From an uncultured Acetobacteraceae bacterium (GTDB taxonomy: Bacteria > Pseudomonadota > Alphaproteobacteria > Acetobacterales > Acetobacteraceae): 64,000 nucleotides of DNA. Numbering within the stretch: the stretch's first letter is position 1; every line of letters starts with the position of its first letter. The notes under the pieces are model-generated. The model had not been told where the DNA came from. It did no database searches and saw nothing but the letters and a program-made list of their open reading frames with translations. Shown here piece by piece: positions 42,816 through 51,462 of this stretch. The position numbers and the translations under genes are program-made. The stretch lies in the NCBI GenBank assembly GCA_943912335.1, contig CALTUD010000011.1, positions 36,860 to 100,859 on the forward strand, read 5' to 3'.

Positions 42816-44196
42816 TCGTTTCTTCGCTGACGGAGCGCCCGTGCGGGTGTTGATCGGCTCGCACAGCCATCCACGCGTGCAGAATGGCGGGTCGGAGGTG
42901 GCGTCGCACGCCCTGTTCGAGCGGCTGGAGGCGGAGCCGGGCTGGTCGGCGCATTATCTCGGCTGCGCACGGGGCACCGTGTTCCAGCGCGCGGGACAGG
43001 CCATCACCCAGCCCTTCGCCGAGAACGATCATCTCTACACGGTCGGCGAGTTCGACATCTTCAAGTTCGCCAATCGCGACATGGCGTTTCCGCGCGATTT
43101 CCGCGCTCTGCTGCGCGCGGTCGATCCGCAGATCGTGCACCTGCACCACTACGTCAATTTCGGCATGGAAACGTTCTTCCATGTGCGCGAAACGCTGCCC
43201 GATGCGAAGCTCGTGCTGACGCTGCACGAGTTCCTGGCGATCTGCCATCAGCAGGGGCAGATGGTGAAGCGGCACACCAACGCGCTGTGTTATCGCGCCG
43301 ACCCGGTCTCCTGCGCGCGTTGTTTTCCCGAGGCCGAGCCGCAGGATTTCTTTCTGCGCCAGCTCTACGTGCAGCATTTCCTGCAATGCGTCGATCAGGT
43401 GATCGCGCCGAGCCGCTTCCTGGCCGGGCGCTACGCCGAATGGGGGATTCCGACCGAGAAGATCGCGGTGATCGAGAACGTGCCGCGCCAGACCGAGGCC
43501 GCCGTCCTCACGGCGCGCCAGCCGCGGCCGGGCCGTCTAGTCGTCGGGTTTTTCGGTCAGATCTCGCAGCTGAAGGGCATGGACGTTCTGCTGGATGCGA
43601 TCGAGCTGCTGCAGAGCGACGGCCGCACCGACATCGTGTTTTCCATTCATGGCGATCACACCAACCAGCCGCCGGCCTATCAGCAGCAATTCCTGGAGAG
43701 GATCGCGCAGACGGGCAGCACGGTCTCGTTCCATGGCGCCTATTCCAACCTGTCGGTGGACGGGCTGATGGCGGCGGTGGATCTGGTGGTGGTGCCGTCC
43801 GTGTGGTGGGAGAACTCCCCGGTCGTGATCCAGGAAGCGTTCCGCAACGGTCGCGCCGTGCTGTGTTCGGATATCGGCGGCATGGCGGAAAAGGTGCAGC
43901 CGGGCGTCACCGGGGCGCATTTCGCGGTGGGCAACGCCCGGGCCTTGGCCGATGCGCTGGCCGATCTGGCGGCCGATCCGGGCGAGGTGGTGCGGCTCGG
44001 TCACGTCGCGTCGAGCCGTTGGAACGGGCAGGCCGCGTTCGACGCCCATCTGGCGCTGTATCGGCAGCTTCTGGGCGGTGAAGACGCGTCGTGCGTCGTG
44101 CCGGACGCTTCGGCCGACATGCCGTCACCACCGGAATTCGCCTCTGCGGAACCGCCGCCGCCTCCTCGGGCGATGCCGCGCTTCGGCATCGGGTGA
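42808..44196 (+). CDS. Glycosyltransferase family 4
   Basis: A 462-residue GT-B transferase beginning at ATG 42808 after GGGAGGA. Acceptor half: IGSHSHPRVQNGGSEVASHA, IVHLHHYVNFGMETFF and LTLHEFLAICHQQGQM, with a Cys pair (VSCARCFPEAEPQDFFLRQ) that may bind a metal or form a structural knot. Donor half: VGFFGQISQLKGMDVLLDA, VVPSVWWENSPVVIQEAFRN (EX7E-type). The C-terminal ~45 residues are Pro/Ala/Ser-rich and probably disordered. It forms a pair with the GT2 gene upstream and has a paralogue at 46047-47516. Sugar specificity is unknown. Confidence 0.89.
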   Translation: MADRFFADGAPVRVLIGSHSHPRVQNGGSEVASHALFERLEAEPGWSAHYLGCARGTVFQRAGQAITQPFAENDHLYTVGEFDIFKFANRDMAFPRDFRALLRAVDPQIVHLHHYVNFGMETFFHVRETLPDAKLVLTLHEFLAICHQQGQMVKRHTNALCYRADPVSCARCFPEAEPQDFFLRQLYVQHFLQCVDQVIAPSRFLAGRYAEWGIPTEKIAVIENVPRQTEAAVLTARQPRPGRLVVGFFGQISQLKGMDVLLDAIELLQSDGRTDIVFSIHGDHTNQPPAYQQQFLERIAQTGSTVSFHGAYSNLSVDGLMAAVDLVVVPSVWWENSPVVIQEAFRNGRAVLCSDIGGMAEKVQPGVTGAHFAVGNARALADALADLAADPGEVVRLGHVASSRWNGQAAFDAHLALYRQLLGGEDASCVVPDASADMPSPPEFASAEPPPPPRAMPRFGIG

Positions 44197-44268
44197 AACG
44201 GTCCGGCCTGTTGGTCGCGGCCGGGTTCCATGGTGAAATGACGTCGTAGCGAACGGGTGGCGGAACCA

Positions 44269-46050
44269 ATGTCGGGCATGTTTCCAGCGGTGACGTCACA
44301 GGGTTGCATCGATTTCCTGTGCTATGCGCCGAGCCTGGACGGGTGGCTCGCGGGCGGCTGGATCGATCTCGGCTGGGACGACCAGGACGAGGCACCGCAT
44401 TGCGCGCTCGAACTGGGCGAGAAGACGATCATCGGTGATGCCGTGGTCATCACCTTTCCCCGCGCCGACGTGCGCAAGATCGGCTACGGGCTGATCCTGT
44501 TCGTTCCCGGTGAGAACACCCGCGCCGAAGGCCTTCAGGACGTCATTCTCACACGCCACGGGCAGAGTTTCCGTCTCACCCCCTCCGAACCGCTGGACCA
44601 TCTGACGGAAGCGGACGGGATCGCCCGGACCAAGGCTCTGGTCTCCACGGCTATGCGCTCCAGCCGGCGCGCGCATCTGCTGCGTTTGTTGAGCCGCCCG
44701 GCCTTTTCCGGTCACGACACGCTCGACCAGTTGCAGCCGCCCGTGTTCCTGGAGCTGGATTCCGCGTCCCTGTGTCCGCCGGATGGCCTGTTGTTGCGCG
44801 GCTGGATGCTGGATCCGTTCAAGAGCATCGAGTCGATCCGGCTGCGCTGCGCCGGCAACAGCGCGGTGATCGACCGAGACCATTTCGTGGCGATCGCGCG
44901 GCCCGACGTGCGCGAAGGATTCTCCAAGCAGTTCGGCGGCCTCAGCGATCTGTGCGGCTTCCTGTCCTATGCCGCAGGGGTCTATCTGCCGGGCGAGATC
45001 GTTTATTTCGAGGTCCGGACGGTCAACGGCGATATCGGCTTCAAGCGCATCCAGCAGGTGCGTTCGCCCGGCATCGACACCATCAAGGACACGCTCGGCC
45101 ATCTCGAGCTGCGCTACGAGGCGATGGAGCGGGCCTACGACCATGTTCTGGGTCCGGCGGTGAAGGCGATGAACGCGTTCCGCCTCCAGAAGGAGGTAAG
45201 CTATCGCGAGATGGCGCTGGGCGAACAGCCCGAGGCGCCGCGCTGCACCATCATCGTGCCGCTCTACGGCCGCATCGATTTCATGGAACTGCAGCTCGCT
45301 TTCTTCTCGCGCACGCTGGGACGTCAGTACGAGATCATCTACGTGCTGGACGATCCGAACCTGCAGCGGGCGACGGAAGCGTTGGCGAATTCCTGTCTCG
45401 CCCGGTTCCGCCTGCCGTTCCGGCTGGTGGTGCTGGACGAGAATGTCGGCTACGCGCCGGCCAACAATGTCGGTCTCAAGCTCGCCCGCGGCGAGTATGT
45501 GTGTTTCCTGAACTCCGACGTGTTTCCGAAGACGCCGGACTGGCTCGACCATATGGTGGAAACCGCCGATGCGCGCCCGGATGTGGGCGTGGTCGGTGCG
45601 CTGCTGGTGTTCGAGGACGAGACGGTGCAGCACGAGGGCTGCTCCTACGAGATCCTGCCAGAGTTCGCCGGGTGGACCTTCTCGCTGCATCCGCGCAAGG
45701 GACGCTTTCCGTCCGACGATGACGGGATCGCGCCGGCCGACGCCATCACCGGCGCCTGTCTGATGATGCCGACGGCGCTGGCGCGCACGGTCGGCGGGCT
45801 CGACGAAGGCTATGTGATCGGCGATTTCGAGGATGTGGATCTGTGCCGGAAGGCGCAGGCGATGGGCCGGCAGTGCGTGGTGGACCGTCGTGCGCGGCTC
45901 TACCATCTCGAACGCCAGTCGCAGGGCGGCCAGCAATCCTTCTGGCGCCTGAACCTCACCCTCTACAATGCGTGGCGGTTCCAGAATCGCTGGACGCGCG
46001 GCACCGATCCGTGGATCGCGCCGTCCGAGGTCGCGGACGTTCCGGCATGA
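44269..46050 (+). CDS. Glycosyltransferase family 2 with N-terminal accessory domains (second copy)
   Basis: A 593-residue paralogue of the product at 41076-42815, with the same order: two accessory domains (LDGWLAGGWIDLGWDDQDEA; GLLLRGWMLDPFKSIESIRL, LCGFLSYAAGVYLPGE) and a C-terminal GT-A domain (CTIIVPLYGRIDFMELQLAF, IIYVLDDPNLQ, NVGYAPANNVGLKLARGEYV, FLNSDVFPKTPDWL, GDFEDVDLCRKAQAMG). Start taken as ATG 44269 (MSGMFPA), matching the MSG start of the paralogue; GTG 44257 is the alternative. Its stop overlaps the next start as ATGA. The two enzymes probably act on related linkages in one glycan. Confidence 0.88.
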   Translation: MSGMFPAVTSQGCIDFLCYAPSLDGWLAGGWIDLGWDDQDEAPHCALELGEKTIIGDAVVITFPRADVRKIGYGLILFVPGENTRAEGLQDVILTRHGQSFRLTPSEPLDHLTEADGIARTKALVSTAMRSSRRAHLLRLLSRPAFSGHDTLDQLQPPVFLELDSASLCPPDGLLLRGWMLDPFKSIESIRLRCAGNSAVIDRDHFVAIARPDVREGFSKQFGGLSDLCGFLSYAAGVYLPGEIVYFEVRTVNGDIGFKRIQQVRSPGIDTIKDTLGHLELRYEAMERAYDHVLGPAVKAMNAFRLQKEVSYREMALGEQPEAPRCTIIVPLYGRIDFMELQLAFFSRTLGRQYEIIYVLDDPNLQRATEALANSCLARFRLPFRLVVLDENVGYAPANNVGLKLARGEYVCFLNSDVFPKTPDWLDHMVETADARPDVGVVGALLVFEDETVQHEGCSYEILPEFAGWTFSLHPRKGRFPSDDDGIAPADAITGACLMMPTALARTVGGLDEGYVIGDFEDVDLCRKAQAMGRQCVVDRRARLYHLERQSQGGQQSFWRLNLTLYNAWRFQNRWTRGTDPWIAPSEVADVPA

Positions 46051-47516
46051 GCGGGTTCGAGAACGAGGAACAGCGGATGGACACGATCGCCGACACGCTG
46101 GTGTCCGTTGGCCGAAGCGACGGCGAGCGGCGCCTGCCCAGCGTGCTGGTGATGACCCATTCCCACCCGAAGCTGACGCGCGGTGGTGCCGAGATCTCGG
46201 CCAACACGCTGTTCCGCGAGCTGAAGGCGCGGGGCGCCAAGGCGTGGCTGATCGGTTGTTCCAGCCCCAAGAGCGAGGTGCGTCTGGGCGCTACGCTGAC
46301 GCAGCCTTACGGGCCGGACGACTACGTCTATCACCCGAACGCACCGTTCGATTACTTCAAGTTCGCCAACCCGGACCCGAAATTCCCCGACGAGATCGCG
46401 GAGCTGGTGGCGGAGCTGAAGCCGGACATCGTGCATTCGCACCATTTCGTCCGGTTCGGTGTCGAGATGTTCGCGGCGATCCGGCGTGGCTGGCCGCAGG
46501 CGAAGATCGTGCTCAGCCTCCACGAATACCTGGCCATCTGCAATCACCACGGCCAGATGATGAAGACGGTCACGTATCGTCTGTGCGAGAAGGAGACCTA
46601 TTCGGCCTGCGCCGCGTGTTTTCCGCAGCATGGCGAGCGCGATTTCTTTCTGCGCAAGCGCTATCTGCAGATGTTCTTCGAGGACGTGGACCTGTTCATC
46701 TCGCCGAGCCACTTCCTGGCGGAGCGGTTCATCGCCTGGGGCTTGCCGAAGGAAAAGCTGGCGGTTCTGGAGAACATGCCGCCGGAACGCTCCGGCAGCC
46801 CGTTCGCAGCGGCGTGGGACGCACGGGGCGAGGGATTCGAGTCGGAGGCCGAAATGCCGAAGGCGCCGGTGAGGACCGCGACCATGCCGATGTTCTCCGG
46901 CGCGGGGCGGTCCTCTGCTGCGGAAGCCACAGGCACCCCGGCGACGAAGAAGCGCCCGTCCGCCGTGCGTCCGCTGAAGATCGGGTTCTTCGGTCAGATG
47001 TCGCCGCTCAAGGGAATCACGGTGCTGATGGATGCGGCGCGCCGGCTGTCGGCGCAGAAGATCGACAATCTAGTCATCGAGATCTACGGCGATTACTCGT
47101 CGCAGCCGCTCGAGTTCCAGAAGGTCGTCACCGAAGCGCTGGAGGAGGCCGGCGAGAACATCGTCTTCCACGGCGCCTACGACAATTCGCAGGTGAACGA
47201 GTTGATGCAGCGCATCGACGCGATGGTGATCCCCTCCACGTGGTGGGAGAACTCTCCGGTGGTAATTCAGGAAGCCTTCACCAACGGCAAGCCGGTGATC
47301 TGCTCGAACATCGGAGGCATGGCCGAGAAGATCGTGCATGGCGTGAACGGGCTGCAGTTCGAGGTCAGCCGTCCGGCCAGCCTGGCGGAGATGCTGGCGG
47401 ATCTGGCGACGAAGCCGGGATTGCTGGAGACGCTCGTCGCCGGTGTCCGGCCCCCGCCGACGGCGGCGGAAATGCTCGACAGGCATCTCGATCTTTACGA
47501 TAGCGTTATGCCTTGA
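46047..47516 (+). CDS. Glycosyltransferase family 4 (second copy)
   Basis: A 489-residue GT-B transferase paralogous to 42808-44196. Shared marks: VMTHSHPKLTRGGAEISANT, IVHSHHFVRFGVEMFA, LSLHEYLAICNHHGQM, the Cys motif YSACAACFPQHGERDFFLRK, IGFFGQMSPLKGITVLMDA and PSTWWENSPVVIQEAFTNG. Compared with the paralogue it carries an insertion of about 55 residues between the two Rossmann halves (nt ~46790-46965), rich in Ala, Ser, Glu and Pro and likely disordered. The start ATG 46047 overlaps the GT2 stop (ATGA), so the two are translationally coupled. Confidence 0.89.
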   Translation: MSGFENEEQRMDTIADTLVSVGRSDGERRLPSVLVMTHSHPKLTRGGAEISANTLFRELKARGAKAWLIGCSSPKSEVRLGATLTQPYGPDDYVYHPNAPFDYFKFANPDPKFPDEIAELVAELKPDIVHSHHFVRFGVEMFAAIRRGWPQAKIVLSLHEYLAICNHHGQMMKTVTYRLCEKETYSACAACFPQHGERDFFLRKRYLQMFFEDVDLFISPSHFLAERFIAWGLPKEKLAVLENMPPERSGSPFAAAWDARGEGFESEAEMPKAPVRTATMPMFSGAGRSSAAEATGTPATKKRPSAVRPLKIGFFGQMSPLKGITVLMDAARRLSAQKIDNLVIEIYGDYSSQPLEFQKVVTEALEEAGENIVFHGAYDNSQVNELMQRIDAMVIPSTWWENSPVVIQEAFTNGKPVICSNIGGMAEKIVHGVNGLQFEVSRPASLAEMLADLATKPGLLETLVAGVRPPPTAAEMLDRHLDLYDSVMP

Positions 47517-47580
47517 GAGCAGATCAGCGTTTCGTCTATGTTGCGCCGCGGCAGGAAGCCAGACTGGCAAAGGACGTCGA

Positions 47581-48693
47581 ATGAACAGCGTGATGATCCG
47601 AGGCGCGGTGGATAAGCTGGACGGTGCCGGCGCCGTCGGCTGGCTCTACGGAGCGGGCTACCAGAATTCGCCTGTCGTGCGGGCGTTCCTGCATCACGAA
47701 CTGATCGGTGAAACCGTCGCCGACGAGTATCGCGGCGATCTGGAGCAGGTCGGGTTCGGCGACGGTCATTGCGGCTTCCGCATCGCCTTCAACCGTCCAA
47801 TCGACGCTGCCTACCTCCCGTTCGTGACCATTCGTCCCGAGAACGTCGACCTGCTGCTGCCTTTGCCGCCTGCGGACGACAATTATCGTGATCTGATCAA
47901 CAGCGTTCTGGTTGGATACCCGGCGGCGGGTCGCCATCGTTCCGTGCTGGGCGGTTTGTGGACCGACCGCCTCGATGCGCCGCAACTCCTCGCCGGCCGC
48001 GTCGCGGTGGGGGCCTGCCCGGCCGATCTTCAGCCGGCGCTGCAGGGCCTGATCCGCGACGGCCAAGTGTTGCTGCATAACGCGTTGGCGCCGCACGGTG
48101 TCACGGCCCGCGACGTGTCCGCATTCGAGGCCGCGACCGAATTCGGCGCTGCCGGCGACAGCCAGCGCAGCGCGGCGTTGAACACGGTTGCGACCGTTCT
48201 GTTCCGCGAACAGGTGGTACGCCTGTTGCGCGCGTTGTTCGACGATCATCCGGTGGCTTACCGCTTCGACCTGCTCGCCGGCGACCAGCCCTATGTTCAG
48301 GCATGCGCCGTCGAGGACATGCCCTCGCCGAACGAATGCGTCGCTCTTTATGTCGGCAACCCGAACGCGACTGTTCGGATCGACTGCGTCCGCGACAGCC
48401 ACGACCTGCCCGAATTCGGCCCGAGCGGCTTGTCGCGCTGGACCCCGAAGGGTGCGAACGAGGCAGCCAGGTTCGCCATGGATGCCGGTCGGTCGATCCA
48501 GATGCTGGAACTGGATGCGCTCGATATCGCCATCGTCGGTCCGGGCATGATGCATCGCGTCGTGGCGGAGGACGGAGCGCCGGCGTTCCGCGCCATTCTG
48601 GCGCCCCGTCGCATCACCCCGCGCCGCTTCCTGCGCGGCAACACCACCTGGTCTGAAGTCGGGCACGTTTCTGGCGCGCGCATCCGGGTGTAG
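47581..48693 (+). CDS. Unknown glycan-locus protein with accessory domain
   Basis: A 370-residue protein of unknown function. The first ~85 residues are the beta-type domain often fused to surface-glycan enzymes (GAGAVGWLYGAGYQNSPVVR, then ETVADEYRGDLEQVGFGDG and HCGFRIAF). It relates to the accessory domains of the two GT2 proteins upstream. The rest has no motif I recognise: a helical middle (LNTVATVLFREQVVRLLRAL) and a C-terminal part ending in a basic stretch (APRRITPRRFLRGNTTW). No signal peptide or membrane helix. It lies 64 bases after the GT4 gene on the same strand. A role in controlling or scaffolding glycan synthesis is possible but unproven. Confidence 0.75.
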   Translation: MNSVMIRGAVDKLDGAGAVGWLYGAGYQNSPVVRAFLHHELIGETVADEYRGDLEQVGFGDGHCGFRIAFNRPIDAAYLPFVTIRPENVDLLLPLPPADDNYRDLINSVLVGYPAAGRHRSVLGGLWTDRLDAPQLLAGRVAVGACPADLQPALQGLIRDGQVLLHNALAPHGVTARDVSAFEAATEFGAAGDSQRSAALNTVATVLFREQVVRLLRALFDDHPVAYRFDLLAGDQPYVQACAVEDMPSPNECVALYVGNPNATVRIDCVRDSHDLPEFGPSGLSRWTPKGANEAARFAMDAGRSIQMLELDALDIAIVGPGMMHRVVAEDGAPAFRAILAPRRITPRRFLRGNTTWSEVGHVSGARIRV

Positions 48694-48762
48694 GATGGCG
48701 GATCGCCCCGTCCGGCCCTGGAGCCGGCGGGGCGATTCGATCCCGTACCGGAGTTGCCTGTC

Positions 48763-49608
48763 GTGACCACCACCCCGAATGCAGTCGTCACCGCCGGAAC
48801 GGTTTCGTTCGGCAACGCCCTGCCGTTGTCGCTGATCGCCGGCCCATGCCAGATGGAAAGCCGGGCGCACGCGTTCGAATGCGCTCATGCGCTGCGCGAG
48901 ATCGGTCAACGACTGGGCGTCGGGATCGTCTTCAAGAGCTCCTACGACAAGGCGAACCGCACCAGCCTGTCCGGCGCGCGCGGCATCGGCCTCGACGGCG
49001 CGCTGCAGGTGTTCTCCGATCTGCGTGCCGAACTCGGCATGCCGACCCTCACCGACGTGCATGAGCGCGAGCATTGCCGCACGGTCGCGGAAGCGGTCGA
49101 TGTGCTGCAGATCCCCGCCTTTCTGTGCCGTCAGACCGATCTGCTGATCGCCGCCGCCGAGACCGGCCGGGTGGTGAACGTGAAGAAAGGCCAGTTCCTG
49201 GCGCCGTGGGACATGCGCAACGTGCTGAACAAGGTGACGGCGTCGGGCAATCCGAACGTGATGGCCTGCGAGCGTGGCACGTCGTTCGGCTACAACACGC
49301 TGGTATCCGATTTTCGCGGCCTGCCGATCATGGCCGAGTTCGGTTCGCCGGTGATCTTCGATGCCACCCATTCGGTGCAGCAGCCGGGCGGGCAGGGCGG
49401 ATCGTCCGGCGGACAGCGCGAATTCGTGCCGGTTCTCGCACGCGCGGCGGTCGCGGTCGGCGTGGCGGGGCTGTTCATCGAAACCCATCCGGATCCGGAC
49501 AGCGCCCCGTCCGATGGCCCGAACATGATCGCCCTGCGCGATTTCGAGGCGCTGGTGACTGATCTGCTTCGGTTCGACCGGGTGGCGAAGTCGCGTCAGG
49601 CCCCCTGA
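48763..49608 (+). CDS. kdsA: 3-deoxy-8-phosphooctulonate synthase
   Basis: A 281-residue TIM-barrel enzyme that condenses arabinose 5-phosphate with phosphoenolpyruvate to Kdo 8-phosphate, the precursor of the Kdo core of lipopolysaccharide. Signature segments: LIAGPCQMESRAHAFE, FKSSYDKANRTSLSG, DVHEREHC, LQIPAFLCRQTDLLIAAA, NVKKGQFLAPWDM, CERGTSFGYNTLVSD, FDATHSVQQPGG and ETHPDPDSAPSDGPNM. It carries Cys in AGPCQ, as expected for the metal-dependent type. Start: GTG 48763, spaced 9 bases from CGGAG; a TTG three codons upstream is less well placed. Confidence 0.96.
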   Translation: MTTTPNAVVTAGTVSFGNALPLSLIAGPCQMESRAHAFECAHALREIGQRLGVGIVFKSSYDKANRTSLSGARGIGLDGALQVFSDLRAELGMPTLTDVHEREHCRTVAEAVDVLQIPAFLCRQTDLLIAAAETGRVVNVKKGQFLAPWDMRNVLNKVTASGNPNVMACERGTSFGYNTLVSDFRGLPIMAEFGSPVIFDATHSVQQPGGQGGSSGGQREFVPVLARAAVAVGVAGLFIETHPDPDSAPSDGPNMIALRDFEALVTDLLRFDRVAKSRQAP

Positions 49609-49618
49609 GCGTTCCGAC

Positions 49619-50356
49619 ATGAACCCGATCGTGCTGGTTCCGTCCCGCCTCGGCTCCACGCGCCTGCCGGACAAGCCCCTGGCCGATATCGCGGGTGAGC
49701 CGATGATCGTGCATGTGTGGCGGCGGGCGACGGAAACGGGTCTCGGCCGCGTGGTGGTCGCCGCGGATCACGAACGCATCGCCGAAGCGGTGTGCGCGGC
49801 GGGTGGCGAGGCGGTGCTGACCGATCCCGATCACGCATCGGGCAGCGACCGGATTGCGGAAGCGCTGCGGACGATCGATCCCGAACATCGGCATGACGTG
49901 GTGATCAATTTCCAGGGCGACCTGCCGACGGTGGCACCGCATGTCAGCCGGCTCACAGCAGCGCTGCTGGACGATGAGACGGTGGATATCGCCACGCCGG
50001 TGGCGCTGATCACGGAACCGGCGGAAGCGATCGCCGACAGCGTGGTGAAGATGGTGGGCAGTCCGTTCGCCCACGGGCGGTTCCGCGCGCTCTACTTCAC
50101 ACGCGCCCGCGCGCCCTGGGGCGACGGGCCGTTGTTCCACCATATCGGGCTATATGCCTGGCGCCGGACGGCGCTTGAGCGCTTCGTGGCGCTTCCGCCC
50201 TCCACCCTGGAGAAGCGCGAAAAGCTGGAGCAACTCCGGGCTCTGGAAGCCGGCATGCGGATCGACGCGGTTCTGGTGGACGACGTACCGCTGGGCGTCG
50301 ACACGCCGGCCGATCTGGAACGGGCGAGGACGCTGCTGTCGAAGGCCGCCGCGTGA
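49619..50356 (+). CDS. kdsB: 3-deoxy-manno-octulosonate cytidylyltransferase
   Basis: A 245-residue enzyme that activates Kdo with CTP to CMP-Kdo. Visible: VLVPSRLGSTRLPDKPLADI (nucleotide-binding loop), RVVVAADHERIAEAV, LTDPDHASGSDRIAEAL, VINFQGDLP (metal-binding Asp region), FRALYFTRARAPWG, HIGLYAWRRTAL and PLGVDTPADLERA. Length and motifs are standard for KdsB. It lies 10 bases after kdsA, and its stop overlaps the kdsD GTG start as GTGA. Confidence 0.96.
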   Translation: MNPIVLVPSRLGSTRLPDKPLADIAGEPMIVHVWRRATETGLGRVVVAADHERIAEAVCAAGGEAVLTDPDHASGSDRIAEALRTIDPEHRHDVVINFQGDLPTVAPHVSRLTAALLDDETVDIATPVALITEPAEAIADSVVKMVGSPFAHGRFRALYFTRARAPWGDGPLFHHIGLYAWRRTALERFVALPPSTLEKREKLEQLRALEAGMRIDAVLVDDVPLGVDTPADLERARTLLSKAAA

Positions 50357-51357
50357 TGGATGCGGCCGGAACCGGGCCGAAACGCGCCGCCATCGAACAG
50401 GCCTTGGCCAGCGTGTCGCGCACGTTGCAACTGGAGCGCGCCGGGCTCGACGCGGTGGCCACCGCACTGGAGAACGGACTGGCGGAAGCATTCGCCAGGG
50501 CGGCGGACCTGATCGAGTGGGCCGGCGGCAACGTGGTCGTCACGGGCATGGGCAAGTCCGGCCATGTCGGCAAGAAGGTCGCAGCGACGCTCGCCTCCAC
50601 AGGAACGCCGAGCCATTTCCTGCATCCGGCGGAAGCCAGTCACGGCGATCTCGGCGTTCTGCGCGAGACCGACGTGGTGCTGGCTCTGTCCTGGTCGGGC
50701 GAGACCACGGAACTGGCCGATATCGTCGACTACACGCGGCGTTTCGGCCTGCCGCTGGTGGCGCTCACATCGCGTCCGGACAGCACGCTCGGCCGTGCCG
50801 CGGATCTCGGCCTGTTTCTGCCTCAGGCGGACGAGGCCTGCCCGAACGGGCTCGCCCCCACCACGTCGACCCTGATGCAACTCGCGGCAGGAGACGCGCT
50901 GGCCGTGCTGCTGCTGGAGCGACGCGGCTTCACGGCCAACGATTTCAACCGCTTCCACCCCGGTGGCAAGCTCGGCGCCCGTCTGGTGCAGGTCCGGCGG
51001 TTGATGCACAGCGGCGCCGACATGCCGCTGGTTCCGCATACGGCCACGCTGTCTCAGGGCATCGTGGAGATGACCTCCAAGCGTTTCGGCATCGCCGGCG
51101 TGGTGGACGAGGCCGGACTGCTGGTCGGTGTACTCACCGACGGCGATGTCCGCCGCGCCTTTCAGGCCGATTTCCGTGACCGCCCTGTGATGGAAGCGAT
51201 GGGTACGCGCCCGCAGACGATCGACGGCGACGCGCTGGCCATGCAGGCGTTGGCGCGGATGAATGCCACGAAAATCACTTCAATGTTCGTCTCCGACGAT
51301 GGTGTCCCGGTTGGCCTGATACACATGCACGATCTGCTGAAAGCTGGCGTGGTCTAA
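50353..51357 (+). CDS. kdsD: Arabinose-5-phosphate isomerase
   Basis: A 334-residue protein with an N-terminal SIS sugar-isomerase domain (VVVTGMGKSGHVGKKVAATL, SWSGETTELADIVDY, LAPTTSTLMQLAAGDALAV) and two C-terminal CBS domains (MHSGADMPLVPHTATLSQG; TDGDVRRAF ... MNATKITSMFVSDDGV). It converts ribulose 5-phosphate to arabinose 5-phosphate, the first step toward Kdo; rpe in this same window competes for that substrate. The start is GTG 50353 (4-base overlap with kdsB) or ATG 50356. kdsC, the Kdo-8-phosphate phosphatase, is not in the window. Confidence 0.94.
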   Translation: MMDAAGTGPKRAAIEQALASVSRTLQLERAGLDAVATALENGLAEAFARAADLIEWAGGNVVVTGMGKSGHVGKKVAATLASTGTPSHFLHPAEASHGDLGVLRETDVVLALSWSGETTELADIVDYTRRFGLPLVALTSRPDSTLGRAADLGLFLPQADEACPNGLAPTTSTLMQLAAGDALAVLLLERRGFTANDFNRFHPGGKLGARLVQVRRLMHSGADMPLVPHTATLSQGIVEMTSKRFGIAGVVDEAGLLVGVLTDGDVRRAFQADFRDRPVMEAMGTRPQTIDGDALAMQALARMNATKITSMFVSDDGVPVGLIHMHDLLKAGVV

Positions 51358-51404
51358 CGCCTGTTCAACTGTTGACCCGGGAGCTAGGATAGGCAGGCCG
51401 ATGC

Positions 51405-51433
51405 GGACGAATGCCGAGCACTCGGCATCGTCC
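51405..51433 (+). terminator. Stem-loop after kdsD
   Basis: GGACG-a-ATGCCGAG / CTCGGCAT-CGTCC, a 13-bp stem with one bulged A and a 2-base loop, 48 bases after the kdsD stop and 30 before the next start. There is no T-run directly after it, so it is a weak intrinsic terminator or an attenuator at the edge of the lower-GC block. Confidence 0.5.
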
Positions 51434-51462
51434 ATCAGACCGCTGCGATTTGGGGGCAGGAA

